Shown here piece after piece: positions 29,657-44,475 of a DNA stretch of 64,000 nt (position 1 is its first letter; every line of letters begins with the position of its first letter). The translations under genes and the position numbers were made by a program. Source of the DNA: Yersinia nurmii. Lineage in GTDB: Bacteria > Pseudomonadota > Gammaproteobacteria > Enterobacterales > Enterobacteriaceae. The DNA is taken from positions 62,001-126,000 of the forward strand of contig NZ_CPYD01000015.1 of NCBI RefSeq assembly GCF_001112925.1, read 5' to 3'. The notes below the pieces were generated by a model. The model saw only the letters and a list, made by a program, of their open reading frames with translations, was not told where the DNA came from and ran no database searches.

Positions 29657-31888
<2,232 letters not shown>

Positions 31889-32054
31889 TTACACTGTGTG
31901 ATTCACAATGTGCGGATTCGATTGCGAGGGCTGCTCAAATTCTGTATGATTCGCCGCCTTTGATATAATCCGATATCAAATCCTATTATCAACTACGTGT
32001 GGTGTCTGGCGGAACAGGGCTGGATAGCGACACGGCCTAAATTAGAGGTTTCCC

Positions 32055-32270
32055 ATGCAAAAAGGTATCCACCCTAAATACGAATTGGTTACTGCATCTT
32101 GTTCTTGCGGTAACGTAATCAAGATCAACTCTACCGTTGGTCATGACCTGAATCTGGACGTGTGTGGCGAATGCCATCCGTTCTACACTGGCAAGCAGCG
32201 TGATGTTGCTACCGGTGGCCGTGTTGACCGCTTCAACAAGCGTTTCAGCGTGCCGGGTGCTAAGAAGTAA
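32055..32270 (+). CDS. rpmE: 50S ribosomal protein L31 (zinc form)
   Basis: 71 residues. Cys16, Cys18, Cys37 and Cys40 (TASCSCGN and VCGECHP) form the zinc site, marking the C+ type of L31 that is replaced by YkgM under zinc shortage. The protein bridges the subunits at the central protuberance. Preceded by AGAGGT and followed by a strong terminator. Confidence 0.97.
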   Translation: MQKGIHPKYELVTASCSCGNVIKINSTVGHDLNLDVCGECHPFYTGKQRDVATGGRVDRFNKRFSVPGAKK

Positions 32271-32287
32271 TCTCTGCCCGTCAGACG

Positions 32288-32313
32288 AAAAAGGCGCTTT
32301 TAGCGCCTTTTTT
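32288..32313 (+). terminator. rpmE terminator
   Basis: AAAGGCGCT pairs with AGCGCCTTT and a T-run follows. Confidence 0.92.
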
Positions 32314-32515
32314 CATTTCTGCTTCTCAATAATCATCAATCTGCCTAAATACTGTGTATATCGCAGGAGCCAGCTCTGCTAATCAGTCATTCCATATAAA
32401 TCATGTCCTGACGTAGGATAAAGCCGCCTGCTGCGGACAGAAGGCGACTATTGCCGATAGGTCGATAGATTGTCTCGATAGCATATTACCCGCTGTTTTG
32501 GGTATGACTGCGAAA

Positions 32516-32833
32516 TCAATATTCCCAAGTGTCGGGATCAACGCCCAGTTCACGCATAATAATCTTCGCTGCTTCAGGAATTTCATCACTGCGTTCTTTA
32601 CGCAGATCTTCATCATTCGGCAACGGCTGCCCAGTAAAGGCATGCAGGAATGCTTCGCACAGTAATTCACTGTTGGTCGCATGGCGCAGGTTATTCACCT
32701 GGCGTCGGGTCCGCTCATCGGTGAGGATTTTTAATACCTTCAGAGGAATGGATACCGTAATTTTTTTGACTTGTTCGCTCTTCTTGCCGTGTTCAGCGTA
32801 AGGGCTGACATACTCGCCGTTCCACTCAGCCAT
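32516..32833 (-). CDS. metJ: Methionine repressor MetJ
   Basis: 105 residues, the family length. Ribbon-helix-helix dimer that uses S-adenosylmethionine as corepressor and binds tandem 8-bp met boxes. The beta-ribbon [23 protein letters not shown] and helix [23 protein letters not shown] are nearly identical to E. coli. Divergent from metB with shared met boxes, so it represses itself and metBL. Confidence 0.98.
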   Translation of the reverse strand: MAEWNGEYVSPYAEHGKKSEQVKKITVSIPLKVLKILTDERTRRQVNNLRHATNSELLCEAFLHAFTGQPLPNDEDLRKERSDEIPEAAKIIMRELGVDPDTWEY

Positions 32834-33192
32834 GGGACACCTTAAATTTGTCGGAAAAATACAAAATTCTGAAAACCGGCCAATTATGCCCGATCTTCCG
32901 TGTTCTCACTAAATAAATGTCGGTTTTACTCGACCAGAGTCACTGAAAGGACGCAATTTGCCCGTGATCAATAGACTCAACCTTTTGCTTAATACCCTGA
33001 TTGTTGCGCGGGGTATAGCTGAAATCAGCGTGACATCATAATGATACTTAAAGTTGCTATAATTTTAGCGGGTATTATTCCATTGCTCAATCTATACGCA
33101 AAGAAGTTTAGATGTCCAGATGTATTGACGTCCATTCGTTGTGCGTCTAATCTGACGTAACATTTTTAGCGTCCCGGCAGGCAGAAACCAAT
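32834..33192. other. Divergent metJ / metB control region
   Basis: 359 bp without a gene, carrying the promoters of metJ and metBL. The met-box array sits on the metB side at 33102-33133. The metJ-proximal half shows nothing else I can name. Confidence 0.6.
33102..33133 (+). promoter_or_regulatory. Tandem met boxes (MetJ operator) for metB
   Basis: Four contiguous 8-bp units approximate the consensus AGACGTCT: AGAAGTTT, AGATGTCC, AGATGTAT and TGACGTCC. They end 59 bp before the metB ATG. Contiguous units in register are what MetJ needs for cooperative binding. Confidence 0.8.
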
Positions 33193-34353
33193 ATGACACG
33201 TAAACAGGCAACAATAGCAGTCCGTAGCGGGTTGAATGATGACGAGCAATATGGCTGCGTTGTTCCGCCGATTCACCTTTCCAGTACCTATAATTTTATC
33301 GATTTTAATCAGCCCAGAGCGCACGATTATTCCCGACGCGGTAACCCGACGCGCGACGTGGTACAGCGGGCTCTGGCTGAGCTGGAAGGCGGAGCGGGAG
33401 CGGTTATGACCGGCTCCGGTATGTCTGCGATTCATTTGGTATGCACGACGCTATTGCAGCCGGGCGATTTACTGGTTGCGCCTCATGACTGCTACGGCGG
33501 TAGCTATCGTCTGTTTGATAGTCTGAGTAAGCGTGGTGCCTATCGGGTGCTGTTTGTCGATCAAGGGGATGAAGCGGCGTTAAAATGTGCGCTGGCGGAA
33601 AAACCCAAGCTGGTACTGATTGAGACCCCAAGTAACCCATTATTGCGGGTGGTCGATATTGCAGCCATCTGCCAGGCGGCGCAAGCCGTGGGGGCGCTGA
33701 CCGTGGTGGATAACACCTTCCTTAGCCCGGTATTACAGCAACCGTTGGCGCTGGGTGCCGATTTGGTAATCCATTCCTGCACCAAATATCTCAACGGACA
33801 CTCGGACGTGGTTGCTGGCGCGGTGATTGCCAAAGACCCCGCGCTGGCGGTAGAGCTGGCGTGGTGGGCGAATAATATTGGCGTGACAGGCGCGGCGTTC
33901 GACAGTTATTTGTTATTACGTGGTCTGCGAACGCTTTCACCGCGAATGGCTCAACAGCAGCGCAACGCGGATGACATTGTTGGTTATTTACAACAGCAGC
34001 CTTTAGTGAAAAAGCTGTATCATCCTTCTCTGCCACAACATCCCGGCCACGAAATTGCCTGTCGCCAACAGTCTGGCTTCGGTGCGATGCTCAGTTTTGA
34101 ACTGGATGGAGATGAACAGGTGCTGCGCCGCTTCCTTTCTGCTTTGGAGTTATTCACATTGGCAGAGTCATTAGGTGGCGTGGAAAGCCTGATTTCCCAT
34201 GCCGCTACCATGACTCACGCGGGTATGGCGGCGGAAGCAAGGACTGCTGCGGGTATCACCGACAGCTTGTTACGCATTTCCGTGGGTATTGAAGACAGCG
34301 AAGATTTGATTGCCGATCTGGAAAATGCCTTCCGGTTGGCGGTAACGAGGTAA
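33193..34353 (+). CDS. metB: Cystathionine gamma-synthase
   Basis: 386 residues, as in E. coli. PLP enzyme condensing O-succinylhomoserine with cysteine in methionine synthesis. The PLP lysine is Lys198 in SCTKYLNGHSDV, with the cofactor-ring DNTFLSPVLQQPL and the phosphate-binding TGSGMSAI upstream. The stop is 2 nt before the metL ATG, so metBL is a tight operon. Confidence 0.98.
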   Translation: MTRKQATIAVRSGLNDDEQYGCVVPPIHLSSTYNFIDFNQPRAHDYSRRGNPTRDVVQRALAELEGGAGAVMTGSGMSAIHLVCTTLLQPGDLLVAPHDCYGGSYRLFDSLSKRGAYRVLFVDQGDEAALKCALAEKPKLVLIETPSNPLLRVVDIAAICQAAQAVGALTVVDNTFLSPVLQQPLALGADLVIHSCTKYLNGHSDVVAGAVIAKDPALAVELAWWANNIGVTGAAFDSYLLLRGLRTLSPRMAQQQRNADDIVGYLQQQPLVKKLYHPSLPQHPGHEIACRQQSGFGAMLSFELDGDEQVLRRFLSALELFTLAESLGGVESLISHAATMTHAGMAAEARTAAGITDSLLRISVGIEDSEDLIADLENAFRLAVTR

Positions 34354-34355
34354 GC

Positions 34356-36791
34356 ATGAATGCAATAGCGGTAGCAGGGGCGGTAACTGGTCGTCAACTG
34401 CATAAATTTGGTGGTAGCAGCCTTGCTGACGTGAAGTGTTACCTGCGAGTGGCCGAAATTATGGCCAACTACAGTAAACCGGGTGATTTAATGGTGGTAT
34501 CTGCCGCAGGCAGTACGACCAACCAATTGATAAACTGGCTAAAACTAAGCCAAAGCGATCGTTTATCTGCGCATCAGGTGCAGCAAGCGCTGCGTCGCTA
34601 TCAGCAGGATTTGATTAATGGATTATTGCCGCCGGAGGCCGCCGAACCGTTGATTGCATCCTTTATTCAGGATCTAGAGCGTCTGGCTGGATTATTGGAT
34701 AATCGCGTTGACGATGCTATTTATGCCGAAGTGGTTGGCCATGGAGAAATCTGGTCAGCGCGCCTGATGTCGGCGGTACTGCGAAAGCAAGATATGGATG
34801 CCACTTGGCTGGATGCGCGTAGGTTCCTGCGGGCAGAGCGGGCGGCACAGCCACAGATCGACGAAGGGCGATCTTATCCGTTGCTGCAGCAGTTGTTGGC
34901 GCAACATCCTCATCAACGTTTAGTGGTCACCGGTTTTATCTCGCGTAATGATGCTGGTGAAACCGTACTTCTTGGTCGTAATGGCAGTGACTATTCGGCA
35001 ACTCAGGTTGGGGCTTTGGCCGCCGCCGAGCGCGTAACCATCTGGAGTGACGTCGCTGGTGTATACAGCGCCGATCCGCGCAAAGTTAAAGATGCCTGTT
35101 TGTTGCCGTTGTTGCGTTTGGATGAAGCCAGCGAGCTGGCGCGTCTGGCTGCGCCGGTATTGCATACGCGTACTTTGCAGCCGGTTTCTGGTAGTGATAT
35201 CGATTTGCAGCTGCGCTGTAGCTACCAGCCGGAGCAAGGCTCCACTCGCATTGAACGCGTGCTGGCATCAGGCACCGGTGCGAAAATAGTGACCAGTCAT
35301 GATGATGTCTGCCTGATTGAATTGCAGATAGCCAGCCACCACGATTTCTCGCTGGCGCAAAAAGAGATAGACCTGCTGCTGAAGCGCTCACAAATCAAGC
35401 CGTTAGCTACGGGTATTCATCCCGATCGTAACCTATTGCAGCTTTGTTATACCTCAGAAGTCGTCAATAGCGCCCTGCGGGTGTTGGAAGACGCCACATT
35501 GCCGGGAAAATTATCGCTACGGGAAGGTTTGGCACTGGTGGCATTAGTGGGCGCAGGCGTTTGCAAGAATCCGTTGCACAGCCATCGTTTCTATCAACAG
35601 CTTAAAGATCAGCCGGTTGAATTTATCTGGCAGGCAGAAGACGGTATCAGCATCGTTGCGGTACTGCGTCTGGGGCCAACTGAACATTTGATTCAAGGCC
35701 TGCACCAGACTCTGTTCCGAGCGGAAAAACGTATCGGGCTGATGCTGTTTGGCAAAGGTAATATTGGTGCTCGCTGGCTGGAGCTTTTTGCTCGCGAACA
35801 AAAAAACATTTCAGCTCGTAGCGGATTCGAATTTGTACTGGCAGGTGTGGTTGATAGCCGCCGCAGCTTACTGAGTTACGACGGGCTGGATGCCAGTCGC
35901 ACCTTGGCTTTCTACGATGATGAAGCCAAAGAGCAGGATGAAGAGTCACTTTTCCTGTGGATGCGTGCGCATCCATTCGATGATTTGGTGGTATTGGATG
36001 TTACGGCCAGCCAGTCGCTGGCGGAGCAATATCTGGACTTTGCCAGCTATGGTTTCCACGTGATTAGCGCCAATAAACTGGCGGGCGCATCCAGCAGCAA
36101 TACTTATCGACAGATTCGCGATGCTTTCGCCAAAACGGGTCGTCATTGGTTGTACAACGCCACCGTGGGTGCCGGTTTGCCGGTCAACCATACGGTGCGG
36201 GATCTGCGCGATAGTGGTGACAGCATTCTGGCAATTAGCGGCATTTTCTCCGGTACTTTATCTTGGCTGTTCCTACAGTTTGACGGCACAGTGCCTTTCA
36301 CCGAGCTGGTGGATCAGGCGTGGCAGCAAGGATTAACCGAACCCGATCCGCGCGTCGATCTTTCCGGTCAGGATGTCATGCGCAAACTGGTGATTCTGGC
36401 TCGCGAAGCGGGTTACGACATCGAACCTAATCAAGTGCGGGTCGAGTCACTGGTGCCCGCAGGTACTGAGACAGGTTCTGTCGATCAATTCTTCGAAAAT
36501 GGCGAAGCGTTAAATCAGCAAATGATTCAGCGTCTGGAAGCGGCTAACGAAATGGGGCTGGTATTACGCTACGTCGCGCGTTTTGACGCCAATGGTAAAG
36601 CGCGAGTTGGTGTGGAAGCCGTTCGACCTGAACATCCGCTGGCCTCGTTATTGCCATGCGATAATGTGTTTGCCATTGAAAGTCGTTGGTATCGTGACAA
36701 TCCATTGGTGATTCGCGGGCCGGGAGCGGGGCGAGACGTAACCGCCGGCGCTATCCAGTCCGATTTGAACCGTTTATCTCAGCTGTTGTAA
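34356..36791 (+). CDS. metL: Bifunctional aspartokinase II / homoserine dehydrogenase II
   Basis: 811 residues (E. coli 810). Fusion of aspartokinase (about 1-300, starting HKFGGSSLADVKCYLRV), ACT-like regulatory repeats in the middle, and homoserine dehydrogenase (about 455-811) with the nucleotide-binding LMLFGKGNIGARWLELF and the catalytic region HVISANKLAGAS / NATVGAGLPVN. It catalyses the first and third steps of the aspartate pathway toward methionine. Translated directly after metB. Confidence 0.98.
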   Translation: MNAIAVAGAVTGRQLHKFGGSSLADVKCYLRVAEIMANYSKPGDLMVVSAAGSTTNQLINWLKLSQSDRLSAHQVQQALRRYQQDLINGLLPPEAAEPLIASFIQDLERLAGLLDNRVDDAIYAEVVGHGEIWSARLMSAVLRKQDMDATWLDARRFLRAERAAQPQIDEGRSYPLLQQLLAQHPHQRLVVTGFISRNDAGETVLLGRNGSDYSATQVGALAAAERVTIWSDVAGVYSADPRKVKDACLLPLLRLDEASELARLAAPVLHTRTLQPVSGSDIDLQLRCSYQPEQGSTRIERVLASGTGAKIVTSHDDVCLIELQIASHHDFSLAQKEIDLLLKRSQIKPLATGIHPDRNLLQLCYTSEVVNSALRVLEDATLPGKLSLREGLALVALVGAGVCKNPLHSHRFYQQLKDQPVEFIWQAEDGISIVAVLRLGPTEHLIQGLHQTLFRAEKRIGLMLFGKGNIGARWLELFAREQKNISARSGFEFVLAGVVDSRRSLLSYDGLDASRTLAFYDDEAKEQDEESLFLWMRAHPFDDLVVLDVTASQSLAEQYLDFASYGFHVISANKLAGASSSNTYRQIRDAFAKTGRHWLYNATVGAGLPVNHTVRDLRDSGDSILAISGIFSGTLSWLFLQFDGTVPFTELVDQAWQQGLTEPDPRVDLSGQDVMRKLVILAREAGYDIEPNQVRVESLVPAGTETGSVDQFFENGEALNQQMIQRLEAANEMGLVLRYVARFDANGKARVGVEAVRPEHPLASLLPCDNVFAIESRWYRDNPLVIRGPGAGRDVTAGAIQSDLNRLSQLL

Positions 36792-37986
<1,195 letters not shown>

Positions 37987-38018
37987 CTTATTATCGGCAT
38001 TATAGATTTCAACATACA

Positions 38019-38042
38019 AAAGGGGCTAATTAGCCCCTTTGT
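38019..38042. terminator. Bidirectional terminator between metF and ppc
   Basis: AAAGGGGCTA (38019-38028) and TAGCCCCTTT (38031-38040) pair perfectly around a 2-nt centre, with A and T runs on the sides. Confidence 0.92.
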
Positions 38043-38102
38043 CGTATTTACGATAGCGATTCCGCTATTTCATCATGTGAGGGATGGCTCCCCCATCAGA
38101 AA

Positions 38103-40739
38103 CTAGCCGGTATTACGCATACCTGCGGCGACGCCAGCAATCGTCACCATCAACGCCTGTTCAACGCGCGCATCCGGATGTTCCTGCTGACGGGAACGGT
38201 GCAGTAATTCCGCCTGCAGCACGTTCAATGGATCGGTATAAACGTTGCGTAACGCAATAGATTCGGCAATCCACGGCAAATCGGCCATCAAATGATCGTC
38301 ATTGGCGATGGTTAACACCACGTTAATATCGGCGGCGAGCTGATCGCGCAATTGCTTACCTAACGGCCAGAGCTTTTTGTCTACCAAACGCTGATCGTAA
38401 TATTCAGCCAGCCACAGATCGGCTTTAGCGAAGACCATTTCCAGCATGCCGATACGGGTGGAGAAGAATGGCCAATCGCGGCACATGGTTGCCAACTCTT
38501 CCTGTTTTCCTGCATCAATGGCTTTTTGCAAACCAGCACCGGCACCCAGCCAGGCTGGCAGCATCAGGCGGTTTTGCGTCCAGGCGAAAATCCACGGAAT
38601 GGCGCGCAGACTTTCCACACCGCCGTTCGGGCGGCGTTTCGCTGGGCGAGAACCTAACGGCAATTTGCCCAATTCCAGTTCCGGCGTTGCTGCACGGAAA
38701 TAAGGCACAAAGTCAGGATTTTCACGAATATAGCCGCGATACATATCGCAGGATGCCTCAGACAGCAGATCCATGACTTCAACCCACTCTTTCTTCGGCT
38801 CCGGCGGTGGCAATAGGTTGGCTTCCAAGATCGCCCCGGCGTACAGCGCCAGACTGCTGATGGTGACTTCAGGTAAACCGAATTTAAAGCGAATCATTTC
38901 GCCTTGCTCGGTTACGCGCAGGCCACCTTTCAGGCTGCCCGGAGGCTGAGAGAGCAACGCCGCATGAGCAGGTGCGCCACCGCGACCGATAGAACCACCG
39001 CGGCCGTGGAACAGCGTCAAAGCGACACCGGCTTTCTCACAGGTTTTAATTAAGGCATCTTGGGCACGATACTGCGCCCACGAAGCGGCCATGACGCCTG
39101 CGTCTTTGGCAGAATCGGAATAACCGATCATAACCATCTGTTTGCCCTGAATTAGGCCGCGATACCAGTCAATGCTTAGCAACTGTTTCATCACGTCATC
39201 GGCGTTATTCAGATCGTCGAGTGTTTCAAACAGCGGCGCAACCGGCAGAGTGAATGGACAACCGGCTTCTTTCAGTAGCAAATGCACGGCCAGTACGTCA
39301 GAAGGGACTTTCGCCATAGAAATCACGTAAGCGGCGATGGAGCCTTCCGGCGCTTCGGCGATGACCCGACAGGTTTCCAGTACTTCCTGAGTCTCAGCAC
39401 TTGGCTCCCACTTTAATGGCACCAGCGGGCGCTTGGAGTTCAGTTCGCGAATCAGGAACGCCTGTTTATCTGATTCTGACCAGCTTTCATAATCACCCAG
39501 ACCCAAATAGCGAGTCAGTTCGGCAATAGCATCAGTGTGACGGGTACTTTCTTGACGAACGTCGATACGTACCAGCGGCACGCCGAAGCAGCGCACGCGG
39601 CGTAGCGTATCCAGCAACTGTCCGTTGGCGATAATTTCCATCCCGCAGGCTTTTAGCGATTGATAGCTGGCATACAACGGTTCCCACAGCTGTTCATTGC
39701 TGATCAACAGATCTTCCGGTGGTAATACACGCTCGCCTTTCAGGCGGCCTTCCAGATAAGTCTGGGTGTTGATTAGCTGGGCACGAATTCGTTTCATCAA
39801 TTCGCGATAAGGTTCCAGCACCTCTTCGCCGCCGGCCAGTTTGCGTAGTTCCGGCGTACATTCTGACATCGACAGCTCGGAAACCAACACCTGGATATCG
39901 CGCAGGAACAGATCGGTCGCTTTCCAGCGGCTCAGTAGCAGAACGTGGCGGGTGACTTCGGCGGTAACGTTCGGGTTGCCGTCGCGGTCGCCGCCCATCC
40001 ATGAGGTAAAGCGAATCGGTACCGCTTCCACCGGCAGTCGATAATCGAGAGAATTTTCTAACTGCTCATTGAATTCCCGCAGGAAAGCCGGAACCCCTTC
40101 CCACAGGCTGTTTTCAACAACGGCAAAACCCCATTTGGCCTCGTCGATAGGTGACGGACGTAATTTGCGAATTTCGTCGGTATGCCAGGATTGTGCGACT
40201 AACTGCCGTAAACGGCGCATGATCTTGTTGCGTTCGTAATCAGCTAAATCATTATGATCCAACTGGCTCAGGCACGTATTCACTTCGACCAGTTTATGAA
40301 TCAGAGTACGGCGGGTAATTTCGGTTGGATGTGCAGTAAGAACCAGTTCTATGGACAGTTCATCCACCGCTTTGCACATATCCTTATTGCTCAGATTCTT
40401 ATCTTTCAGACGGTTAAACAGCTGGGCCAAGGCTTCTGGATTACTTGCTGCTTCGCCATGAGGCGAAATGCTGTGGTATTGCTCAGCGGTGTTCGTCAGA
40501 TTAAGAAACTGGCTAAACGCACGAGCGACGGGCAATAACTCGTCGTTAGAAAGGTTTTGCAGCGTTGAAAGCAGCTCCTGACGGTGCGCTTCATTACCGG
40601 CTCGTGAAGATTTAGATAACTTACGAATGGTTTCTACCCGGTCAAGGATGTGCTCGCCCAGCGCTTCCTTAATTGTGTCTCCGAGTAGTGTGCCGAGCAT
40701 ACTGACGTTACTTCGCATTGCGGAATATTGTTCGTTCAT
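38103..40739 (-). CDS. ppc: Phosphoenolpyruvate carboxylase
   Basis: 878 residues (E. coli 883). Makes oxaloacetate from PEP and bicarbonate to refill the TCA cycle. Catalytic His137 in [13 protein letters not shown], the PEP-binding [11 protein letters not shown], the active-site loop [13 protein letters not shown], and [14 protein letters not shown] are all present, and the C-terminus ends GMRNTG as in the family. ATG 40739 ([16 protein letters not shown]) is chosen. A 22-residue in-frame extension to 40805 is not supported. Confidence 0.98.
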   Translation of the reverse strand: MNEQYSAMRSNVSMLGTLLGDTIKEALGEHILDRVETIRKLSKSSRAGNEAHRQELLSTLQNLSNDELLPVARAFSQFLNLTNTAEQYHSISPHGEAASNPEALAQLFNRLKDKNLSNKDMCKAVDELSIELVLTAHPTEITRRTLIHKLVEVNTCLSQLDHNDLADYERNKIMRRLRQLVAQSWHTDEIRKLRPSPIDEAKWGFAVVENSLWEGVPAFLREFNEQLENSLDYRLPVEAVPIRFTSWMGGDRDGNPNVTAEVTRHVLLLSRWKATDLFLRDIQVLVSELSMSECTPELRKLAGGEEVLEPYRELMKRIRAQLINTQTYLEGRLKGERVLPPEDLLISNEQLWEPLYASYQSLKACGMEIIANGQLLDTLRRVRCFGVPLVRIDVRQESTRHTDAIAELTRYLGLGDYESWSESDKQAFLIRELNSKRPLVPLKWEPSAETQEVLETCRVIAEAPEGSIAAYVISMAKVPSDVLAVHLLLKEAGCPFTLPVAPLFETLDDLNNADDVMKQLLSIDWYRGLIQGKQMVMIGYSDSAKDAGVMAASWAQYRAQDALIKTCEKAGVALTLFHGRGGSIGRGGAPAHAALLSQPPGSLKGGLRVTEQGEMIRFKFGLPEVTISSLALYAGAILEANLLPPPEPKKEWVEVMDLLSEASCDMYRGYIRENPDFVPYFRAATPELELGKLPLGSRPAKRRPNGGVESLRAIPWIFAWTQNRLMLPAWLGAGAGLQKAIDAGKQEELATMCRDWPFFSTRIGMLEMVFAKADLWLAEYYDQRLVDKKLWPLGKQLRDQLAADINVVLTIANDDHLMADLPWIAESIALRNVYTDPLNVLQAELLHRSRQQEHPDARVEQALMVTIAGVAAGMRNTG

Positions 40740-41166
40740 ATGACCCCTGACCCATATATACCCTGCGTATTTGAGGCGACAGACATGTTGGTTACGCTTA
40801 CTCATCTGAATGGCTGACCAGAGTCAGCTCATCGGATGCGTTTGTTGGCCACTTGTCTATAACCCAATAATTAGGGGTATAACCTTTTATGGTTTCTTTT
40901 TGTAAATTAATTTCACCCAAGAGGCTGAGACTGATTACGAATCTCGCCGCGTTCAATTCCAATAACCCAATTGACACTATTTTTAGCAAAAAAACATCAA
41001 AATTGGGGGTATTTCTGAAATTTAATTACTGGTCGCAGGTTATCAGTCTGGCTAATCATCGATATTGATCGAAATGGGTTATCCGTGGATGGGCGGTTAT
41101 CTCCCATCCACTTTTTTATCTGATAACACGTGCTTAGCTGAAAACACATGCGTTCGGGCAGTTTTC
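40740..41166. other. ppc-argE intergenic region
   Basis: 427 bp. Holds the ppc promoter (minus) and the 3' end of argE transcripts. Its main structure is a terminator-type hairpin at 41085-41117 whose T-run points to the plus strand, though no plus-strand gene ends there. A 63-codon minus-strand frame at 40798-40989 has no recognisable product. Confidence 0.55.
41085..41117 (+). terminator. Plus-strand terminator hairpin without an assigned gene
   Basis: GTGGATGGG (41085-41093) pairs perfectly with CCCATCCAC (41103-41111), followed by TTTTTT on the plus strand. On the minus strand, where argE ends, the hairpin is followed by GGATAACCC and lacks a U-tract. It could still aid argE termination. 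Confidence 0.75.
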
Positions 41167-42318
41167 TTACTGCTGGCAGAAGTGATCGACCAACTGGGAA
41201 ATCAGCTGGCGGGTGGGTTCAATAAACGCGGTGTCGATATATTCATCTGGCTGATGTGCCTGATTAATCGAGCCGGGGCCAAGCACCAGCGTCGGGCATA
41301 CCTGCTGAATAAACGGCGCTTCGGTGCAGTAATTCACCACCTCGGTACGGCTGCCCAGCAGTTTCTCAATCACCGCCACCATATGGTGATCGGTTGGGCA
41401 TTCGTAACCCGGAATCGGTGGGTGTAGCTCGTCGATGGTCAAGCGGCCCGGCCAGCGTTGGCTCACTGGCGCCAGCGCTTCATTCATCAATTCGCTTAAA
41501 TCGCTCAGCGTCAGCCCTGGCAGCGGGCGAATGTCCATATGTAATTCACAGCAGGCACAAATACGGTTTGCTGCGTCACCGCCGTTGATATGACCGAAGT
41601 TCATGGTGGGGTAGGGAATATTGAAGGCTGGATTGTTGTAACGCTCCTGCAATGTGTTGCGTAGCGCCATCAAATGGGTGATGGATTCATGCATCAGGTC
41701 TATGGCGTTGACGCCGCGCGCCGGATCGCTGGAGTGACCGGACTGACCCACGATGCGAATAGCGCTAGAAATATGGCCTTTATGGGCACGCACGGGTTTC
41801 AGCGAGGTTGGCTCGCCGATAATGGCAAAGTCGGGGCGTAGTTGAGTGGAAGCCGCAAAATAACGCGCTCCGGCCATCGTAGTTTCTTCATCAGCGGTAG
41901 CCAGAATATACAGCGGTTTGGTCAGCTTACTGACGTCGATATCGCGCACCGCATCCAGAATAAAGGCAAAGAAGCCTTTCATATCCGCAGTACCTAAACC
42001 GTACAGCTTGTTGTCATGTTCGCTCAAAGTGAACGGATCGCGCGTCCAGCGGCCTTCATCGTAAGGTACGGTATCGGTATGACCCGCCAGTAGTAGCCCG
42101 CCGCTGCCTTCACCAATGCTGGCCAGCAGGTTGAATTTGTTGCGGGATTCTGGCACTGGCTGGATTTCCACGCGAAAACCTAATTCGCTAAACCATTCGG
42201 CCAACAAGTTGATTAACGCTTCATTACTTTGATCCAGAGCGCTATCGGTTGCGCTAATAGAGGGCGTTGCGATTAATGCCCGGTACAGCTCAATAAATGG
42301 AGGTAATTTCATCTTCAC
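41167..42318 (-). CDS. argE: Acetylornithine deacetylase
   Basis: 383 residues, as in E. coli. M20-family zinc enzyme releasing ornithine from N-acetylornithine. Metal-site motif [13 protein letters not shown] with His80 and Asp82, the bridging Asp in GTADMKG, the catalytic Glu pair in [12 protein letters not shown], and a late metal His in the [11 protein letters not shown] segment. Divergent from argCBGH with ArgR boxes between. Start [21 protein letters not shown] follows the family. Confidence 0.98.
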   Translation of the reverse strand: MKMKLPPFIELYRALIATPSISATDSALDQSNEALINLLAEWFSELGFRVEIQPVPESRNKFNLLASIGEGSGGLLLAGHTDTVPYDEGRWTRDPFTLSEHDNKLYGLGTADMKGFFAFILDAVRDIDVSKLTKPLYILATADEETTMAGARYFAASTQLRPDFAIIGEPTSLKPVRAHKGHISSAIRIVGQSGHSSDPARGVNAIDLMHESITHLMALRNTLQERYNNPAFNIPYPTMNFGHINGGDAANRICACCELHMDIRPLPGLTLSDLSELMNEALAPVSQRWPGRLTIDELHPPIPGYECPTDHHMVAVIEKLLGSRTEVVNYCTEAPFIQQVCPTLVLGPGSINQAHQPDEYIDTAFIEPTRQLISQLVDHFCQQ

Positions 42319-42340
42319 TGTTGACAGCCTTTGGTTAGGG

Positions 42341-42386
42341 TAGTATCAATATTCATGCAGTTATTGTGAATAACTATTTGAATGAA
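42341..42386. promoter_or_regulatory. Putative ArgR operator between argE and argC
   Basis: Two adjacent imperfect ARG boxes in the divergent gap: one around TATCAATATTCATGC (42343-42357) and one around GTGAATAACTATTTGAATG (42366-42384), both resembling TGAATwwwwATTCA. Paired boxes a few bases apart are the usual arrangement for the ArgR hexamer. Confidence 0.65.
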
Positions 42387-42543
42387 AATACAGCAAGCAT
42401 GAGCGTAAGGGAACCAGAAACGCCCTTGAATTTACGAAAATGTCAATGCTCAATCGCGTAGGGAAACAGTAAAAACTTGCTGATAAACCCTGCAACTCGT
42501 TTTGCGTACTTATGTACAGTTAGTCAGAAGGTGAACTGAATCC

Positions 42544-43548
42544 ATGTTGAATACGCTGATTGTTGGTGCCAGCGGTTATGCCGGAGCTGAACTTACGGCT
42601 TACCTGAATCGTCACCCACATATGAACATAACCGGTTTAACGGTTTCAGCGCAAAGTACAGATGCAGGAAAATTGCTTTCCGATCTGCACCCGCAGTTAA
42701 AAGGCATCATCGATTTACCGCTGCAACCCTTGGTTGATGTGGCTCAGGCTGCGAAAAACGTGGATGTGGTGTTTCTGGCAACCGCTCATGAAGTTAGCCA
42801 TGATTTGGCCCCGCAATTTCTAGCCGCTGGCTGCGTAGTATTCGATTTGTCCGGCGCGTATCGCGTACAGGACCCTGATTTCTATACCACTTATTACGGT
42901 TTTGAACATCAGCATGCCGAATGGCTGGATCAGGCAGTTTACGGCCTGGCGGAATGGCAGGCGGATAAAATTAAACAGGCTCAGTTGGTTGCCGTGCCGG
43001 GTTGTTATCCCACGGCATCCCAGCTGGCGTTAAAGCCTCTGGTAGAAAACGGTTTGCTGAATCAGGAACAGTGGCCAGTGATTAATGCGGTAAGCGGTGT
43101 GAGCGGCGCGGGGCGTAAAGCCAGCGTTGGCAACAGCTTCTGTGAAGTCAGTTTGCAGCCTTACGGCTTGTTTACGCATCGTCATCAACCTGAAATTGTG
43201 GCTCATTTGGGTATGCCGGTCATTTTCACTCCGCATCTGGGGAATTTTGCCCGCGGCATTCTGGCTACCATTACCTGTCGCCTAAAAGCTGGCGTCACCG
43301 CACAGGATATCGCCGAGGCCTATCACAACGCCTATCAGGATAAACCTCTGGTACGTTTATATCAGCAGGGCGTTCCCGCGCTGAAAGCCGTGGTTGGGTT
43401 ACCGTTTTGCGATATCGGCTTCTCGGTTCAGGGCGAGCATCTGATTGTGGTCGCGACGGAAGATAACCTGCTGAAAGGTGCGGCAGCTCAGGCCGTTCAG
43501 TGCATGAATATACGCTTTGGTTTCCCGGAAACTCAGGCTTTGCTTTAA
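42544..43548 (+). CDS. argC: N-acetyl-gamma-glutamyl-phosphate reductase
   Basis: 334 residues. NADPH-dependent reduction in the third step of arginine synthesis. Rossmann start [13 protein letters not shown], catalytic Cys154 in [13 protein letters not shown], and a late [25 protein letters not shown]. First gene of argCBGH. Confidence 0.98.
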   Translation: MLNTLIVGASGYAGAELTAYLNRHPHMNITGLTVSAQSTDAGKLLSDLHPQLKGIIDLPLQPLVDVAQAAKNVDVVFLATAHEVSHDLAPQFLAAGCVVFDLSGAYRVQDPDFYTTYYGFEHQHAEWLDQAVYGLAEWQADKIKQAQLVAVPGCYPTASQLALKPLVENGLLNQEQWPVINAVSGVSGAGRKASVGNSFCEVSLQPYGLFTHRHQPEIVAHLGMPVIFTPHLGNFARGILATITCRLKAGVTAQDIAEAYHNAYQDKPLVRLYQQGVPALKAVVGLPFCDIGFSVQGEHLIVVATEDNLLKGAAAQAVQCMNIRFGFPETQALL

Positions 43549-43627
43549 TCAGGGACGGTAGCGAAATTCTCCCGCAACGTATTTTCGCTCACCCCTATAT
43601 TTTTAAGACGCAATTGAGGCGCAGACC

Positions 43628-44404
43628 ATGATGAATCCGTTAGTCATTAAATTAGGTGGGGTGTTATTAGACAGCGAAGAGGCGTTGGAGCGCCTGTTTA
43701 ATGCCTTGGTAACTTACCGCGAAAAGCATCAGCGTCCGCTGGTCATTATGCATGGCGGCGGCTGTCTGGTAGACGACTTGATGAAAAAGCTGACTCTGCC
43801 GGTCGTGAAGAAAAATGGCCTGCGGGTGACGCCAGCAGACCAGATCGACATCATCACCGGCGCGCTGGCGGGGACTGCCAATAAAACCCTGTTAGCTTGG
43901 GCGGTGAAACATCATATTGCCGCCGTTGGCCTGTGTTTGGGCGATGGTAATACGGTCACCGTTACGACGCTGGATGCGGAGTTAGGTCACGTTGGACGTG
44001 CTCAACCGGGTTCAGCGACGTTAGTACAAACCTTACTGGCTGCTAACTACATGCCAATCATTAGCTCTATCGGTATTACCGCCGATGGCGAGCTAATGAA
44101 TGTGAATGCGGATCAGGCGGCAACCGCGCTGGCGGCTACCTTAGGCGCGGATTTGATCCTGTTGTCTGATGTCAGCGGCATTCTGGATGGCAAAGGGCAA
44201 CGCATTGCCGAAATGACGGCGCAAAAAGCAGAACAACTGATTGCTCAGGGCATTATCACTGACGGTATGGTAGTGAAAGTGAACGCGGCGTTGGATGCAG
44301 CTCGTTCACTGGGGCGCCCGGTGGATATTGCCAGCTGGCGTCATGCTGACCAGCTTCCTGCTCTGTTTAACGGTGTACCGATAGGTACACGTATTCTGGC
44401 CTGA
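43628..44404 (+). CDS. argB: Acetylglutamate kinase
   Basis: 258 residues, as in E. coli. Amino-acid-kinase fold phosphorylating N-acetylglutamate. Seen: [31 protein letters not shown], the substrate-binding [14 protein letters not shown], and [14 protein letters not shown]. Short, linear-pathway (arginine-insensitive) type without the N-terminal helix of hexameric forms. Two adjacent ATGs; the first gives the family start [11 protein letters not shown]. Confidence 0.98.
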   Translation: MMNPLVIKLGGVLLDSEEALERLFNALVTYREKHQRPLVIMHGGGCLVDDLMKKLTLPVVKKNGLRVTPADQIDIITGALAGTANKTLLAWAVKHHIAAVGLCLGDGNTVTVTTLDAELGHVGRAQPGSATLVQTLLAANYMPIISSIGITADGELMNVNADQAATALAATLGADLILLSDVSGILDGKGQRIAEMTAQKAEQLIAQGIITDGMVVKVNAALDAARSLGRPVDIASWRHADQLPALFNGVPIGTRILA

Positions 44405-44475
44405 GCTTCGTCGCTCTGGTGATTACAGATTCTTCTTCTATTGTTTTATCTGAATTGAGATTCAAGGAAATTAAA

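Noticed and set aside
40740-40805. N-terminal extension of Ppc by 22 residues
   Set aside because: The conserved start [13 protein letters not shown] is at 40739 and the extension has no homology.
40798-40989. 63-codon minus-strand frame upstream of ppc
   Set aside because: AT-rich, overlaps the probable ppc promoter, with no recognisable product.
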